Source: Sphingobacteriales bacterium (lineage in GTDB: Bacteria; Bacteroidota; Bacteroidia; AKYH767-A; OLB10). From it: 43,095 nucleotides of DNA. The stretch lies in assembly GCA_021299095.1 (NCBI GenBank), contig JAJTFW010000027.1, positions 1 to 43,095 on the forward strand, written 5' to 3'. The position numbers were made by a program, and so were the translations under genes. The notes beneath the pieces were generated by a model. That model was given only the letters and a program-made list of their open reading frames with translations. It was not told the origin of the DNA and made no database searches. This document shows, in pieces, positions 40,576 through 43,095 of this stretch. Numbering within the stretch: position 1 is the stretch's first letter; the number at the start of each line of letters is the position of its first letter.

Positions 40576-42485
40576 CGGGGCGCAGCAGCCTTTAATTCTT
40601 CTGCCTTCCGGAACAATTCAGCGGCACGGGTGGGATTTCCCAATCGCTCCCAGGTGACTGCAGAAAAGAAGTAGGCTTGCGCTAATCCCGGGTCTACAGC
40701 AATCGCCTTATCGAACCACGTCAATGCTTCCCGGTAATTCCCTGTCAATCCGTAACAACTGCCAATATTCATCAAGGCGTCGGCATAATCGGGCTTCAAA
40801 CGAACAGCATCCATGAAGCCCTGCATGGCCTCCTGGTATTTCTGTTGTTCAAACAATACGGTCGATGCATTATTTATGATAACCGGATCGTTCGGGTTGC
40901 ATTCTCTGGCTTTAGCGTAGTACTTCAAGGCCAGATCGGGCTTTTTGTCACGGTGACTGATGACGCCCAGCTGGGTCCACGAGTCAGTGAAAAAAGGATA
41001 CAACTCAGTAGCCCTGGTCAGGTGTCCGTATGCAGCCTGCAACACACTATCACGGCTAGCCGCGGGGTACGACTCGATGGTTTCGGGCTTTCCCAAATAC
41101 AAACCCTGGTAGTATTGTACACGGACGCTATTCGGCGCTGAATTAAGCCCGGAAGCATACAGAGTACCGTTATTGGCCCACACGGGATTTCGCATCATGG
41201 TCAGCACAGCGAAAACGACACAAACCGGCATGACAACTGCAAGCAGGAGTGGCTTTAACTCCGATGCTTTCAAACTACTCATCGACGGGATGCGCTGCAA
41301 TACCAGTGCAAGCAATAAAACAAGACCGAACGAAGGCAAATACATCAAACGCTCACCATAATGTGTCCCGATTAGCATGAAAATATTCGAGGATACACTC
41401 ACGGTACAAAAGAAAAACAGCAGGGCGAGCGATTCAGGCAAACGTTTTTTCAGTCCAACGAAGGCAACAGCGACCGATGCCAGCAAAACTACTCCGGTAA
41501 GTAAAACGCGCCAGTCGCTGGCTTCCATAGGCGCAACCTGTGGATACGACATATCGAACGTGAGGTTCACCGGAAAAAAAACCGAGGCCAGATAATAGCC
41601 CATCATTCCTACAGCGGAAGTGAGTTGTAAAAAAGGTTCCTTCGCAACCATCAGCATGTTATCGGCCACTGCCGGAGGGGCCGCTTCATAAAAGGCATTT
41701 GAATACAGTACCTGATGACGGATCAACAGAAAAAGAACGGTTGGAATCAGTACAAACCAGGAGCCTTTCAGGATTCGGCTAAGGGAAGAATCCGTCGTGA
41801 TGTAGAGCGATAGCGGAAATACAGGCAGCAAGGTGATACTACTTTCCTTACTCAGATAGGCGAGAAAAAAGGCTGCCATTGAAAATACCAACAGGCGTGT
41901 TTGACCCGATGTATGATACCGGTGAAAAAGATCCAGACTGATAAAACCGAACAGCAAAGCCAGAATTTCATCCAGACTTTTGATGTTGGCCACCACTTCC
42001 GTATGGACCGGCAAGACTGCGAACAGGAGAGCTGAAACGAAAGCGACCTGAGGCCTTGCGGGCCACCAACGTAACACCAGCTTATACATCACCAACACAG
42101 TAAGTGCGAAAAGCAGGACATTCAATGCGTGACCGAGAAAAGCCGAGTCGGGAGCCAACTCCCAACACAAGGCGAACAAAGCTTTCGGCAATGGACGATA
42201 CAATTCATCGGCGATCAGGATATAACCATGCCTATAGCTAGTGGAAAATATTTCACCCAATGCAGAAAGTCCCTTCCGTGTGTCGGCATTTTCGATTATG
42301 GCTGCGTAATCATCGAGTGCAAATCCATGCGAAAGCGTATTCAGGTATACCACCACGGCAATAAGTGCCGGAATGTATGCCCACCAGGCAGGGACTTTAA
42401 GTGCATCTACGGACTTCCGTGCTTCAGCCTGGGCCTGTGCGGCTGCAGCGAACTTTTCGCGTTTATTGACCTTCTGCGTGCTCAT
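40566..42485 (-). CDS. Polytopic membrane protein with C-terminal TPRs (TMTC/GT-C-like)
   Basis: The product of about 639 residues has a basic cytoplasmic start and then 10-12 hydrophobic helices. An early LDDYAAIIEN motif lies on the first loop; an acidic pair there is typical of GT-C glycosyltransferases that use lipid-linked sugars. The last 150 residues form about four TPR repeats (ALKYYAKARECNPNDPVIINN; EAMQGFMDAVRLKPDYADAL; EALTWFDKAIAVDPGLAQAY). The layout resembles TMTC/DUF1736 proteins, for which O-mannosylation is known in animals; the function here is inferred only. ATG 42485 lies inside the 3' end of the upstream lipoprotein gene (23-bp overlap), so the two are co-transcribed. Confidence 0.8.
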   Translation of the reverse strand: MSTQKVNKREKFAAAAQAQAEARKSVDALKVPAWWAYIPALIAVVVYLNTLSHGFALDDYAAIIENADTRKGLSALGEIFSTSYRHGYILIADELYRPLPKALFALCWELAPDSAFLGHALNVLLFALTVLVMYKLVLRWWPARPQVAFVSALLFAVLPVHTEVVANIKSLDEILALLFGFISLDLFHRYHTSGQTRLLVFSMAAFFLAYLSKESSITLLPVFPLSLYITTDSSLSRILKGSWFVLIPTVLFLLIRHQVLYSNAFYEAAPPAVADNMLMVAKEPFLQLTSAVGMMGYYLASVFFPVNLTFDMSYPQVAPMEASDWRVLLTGVVLLASVAVAFVGLKKRLPESLALLFFFCTVSVSSNIFMLIGTHYGERLMYLPSFGLVLLLALVLQRIPSMSSLKASELKPLLLAVVMPVCVVFAVLTMMRNPVWANNGTLYASGLNSAPNSVRVQYYQGLYLGKPETIESYPAASRDSVLQAAYGHLTRATELYPFFTDSWTQLGVISHRDKKPDLALKYYAKARECNPNDPVIINNASTVLFEQQKYQEAMQGFMDAVRLKPDYADALMNIGSCYGLTGNYREALTWFDKAIAVDPGLAQAYFFSAVTWERLGNPTRAAELFRKAEELKAAAPRKN

Positions 42486-43017
42486 GCGGATGGTTATGCG
42501 GTTGAGAATCGTTTTGCTGTTCAAACATGCGGATTAGCTCCTCCGGTGCAAGCCCCAATTGATTGATGAGTACCTGAGCATCATCGGCCAATGGATGGTT
42601 GGGAAATTCGTTTACAAAACGTTGATAAAGTACACGAGCGGCATCGGGATCCTGGAGATAATTTTCCGTGACAAAGCCTTGCAGAAAAAGTGCGTCACCT
42701 GTCTTGGGTGAGTTCTTATACCGCATCACCTGGGCAAAATGCGCTAATGCATCGGAATACTTGCCAATGGCAACACTAAGCTCAGCGGCACGAAATAGGT
42801 ACGAAGGCGATGTTGTGTCATCAGGAAACTCGGCCACATACTCCAGGTACAGACTGATCAGGTTTTCGGTCTTGGGCCTGTCGATCACCGTGGAGGTGTC
42901 GATCCGCAATTCCTCTTCCAGTACGGCAATGGTATTGCGCATACCCACCTGGGGTTGCGTACAGGAAACGACGGCGAGAATGATGAGCAGGTATAGACTT
43001 TGGGCTTTACGAATCAT
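42463..43017 (-). CDS. TPR-containing lipoprotein
   Basis: The 184-residue protein has a lipoprotein signal (LYLLIILAVVSC) with the lipobox cysteine at residue 19. Two or three tetratricopeptide-like helix pairs follow (PSYLFRAAELSVAIGKYSDAL; GDALFLQGFVTENYLQDPDAA; VNEFPNHPLADDAQVL), similar in style to YbgF/BamD-type tail regions. The C-terminus is rich in His, Pro and Glu. The function is unknown; the overlap with the TMTC-like gene suggests a joint envelope role. Confidence 0.8.
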   Translation of the reverse strand: MIRKAQSLYLLIILAVVSCTQPQVGMRNTIAVLEEELRIDTSTVIDRPKTENLISLYLEYVAEFPDDTTSPSYLFRAAELSVAIGKYSDALAHFAQVMRYKNSPKTGDALFLQGFVTENYLQDPDAARVLYQRFVNEFPNHPLADDAQVLINQLGLAPEELIRMFEQQNDSQPHNHPHEHAEGQ

Positions 43018-43027
43018 GGGAAGGTGT

Positions 43028-43095
43028 TCAGGTGAATGGCGATCCGGGTTCTTTGGACATGTGTCGGTACACGAGGGTATCGCTCAGGGAAGGAA
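43028..43095 (-). CDS. C-terminal fragment of an unidentified protein (cut by window)
   Basis: One minus-strand frame is open from the window edge to a TGA at 43028-43030 and would end in DTLVYRHMSKEPGSPFT. It stops 10 bp before the lipoprotein start, as expected for an upstream operon gene. Another frame is also open over this short length, so the assignment is weak. No family is recognised. Confidence 0.35.
   Translation of the reverse strand, partial: PSLSDTLVYRHMSKEPGSPFT

Noticed and set aside
1-43095. Mobile elements, prophage, CRISPR arrays or defence islands
   Set aside because: No transposase, integrase, terminal repeats, spaced direct repeats or defence domains were found; all genes are chromosomal-type.

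Overview
The window is chromosomal DNA from a member of the Bacteroidota (Bacteroidetes). Evidence: two primary-type sigma factors with the phylum's short MRQLKIT N-terminus; secreted proteins with type IX secretion (T9SS) C-terminal sorting domains; a long-form GAPDH with an N-terminal extension; a bacillithiol deacetylase gene; few Shine-Dalgarno sequences; and many copies of the phylum-specific promoter (TTG/TTTG near -33, about 17-21 nt, then TAnnTTTG at -7). The class cannot be decided from this sequence. There is no phage, insertion sequence, CRISPR array or rRNA, and most of the window is ordinary core chromosome.

Layout. 1-6311 (+): end of accD, rpsO-pnp with strong terminators, the likely housekeeping rpoD, an outer-membrane protein and rpe. 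6316-12055 (-): a lysine-ketoglutarate-reductase-like dehydrogenase, then, after a 333-bp gap holding a structured-RNA candidate, the tight operon dapF - acetyltransferase - heptahaem cytochrome/TPR protein - mltG. 12211-14620 (+): htrA and a second RpoD-like sigma factor. 14687-16402 (-): long GAPDH and tRNA-His. 16500-19951 (+): copper P-type ATPase overlapping a flippase. 20143-22702: a secreted Asp-box protein and bshB1, convergent and fused at their 3' ends. 22790-27969 (+): cytochrome c maturation operon ccmB-C-D-E-F plus a Rossmann/DUF2520 gene. 27975-34840 (-): UPF0316 membrane protein, sirtuin, fmt, MATE exporter, acetyltransferase and a large T9SS protein. 35053-37759: uridine-phosphorylase-like gene divergent from two tandem universal stress proteins. 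37816-40541 (+): recQ and the c-di-AMP synthase cdaA. 40566-43095 (-): a TMTC-like membrane/TPR protein, a TPR lipoprotein and the tail of another gene.

How the genes fit together. The ccm operon supplies haem attachment of the kind the heptahaem cytochrome needs, and its CcmE carries the CxxxY form of the haem-binding motif. CopA and HtrA serve envelope metal and protein homeostasis. Cell-envelope synthesis is represented by dapF, mltG and the flippase, and stress signalling by the universal stress proteins, cdaA and the second sigma factor.

Most notable: (1) the 3'-3' junction that truncates both bshB1 and a T9SS gene at a shared 6-bp sequence, either a real deletion or an assembly error; (2) a recurrent -7 box only 4-8 nt before the start codon, implying leaderless or near-leaderless mRNAs; (3) a structured-RNA candidate at 7664-7775; (4) face-to-face overlapping promoters between udp and the stress genes; (5) a sirtuin without its zinc cysteines. 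I did not find a convincing new multi-gene defence or metabolic system.
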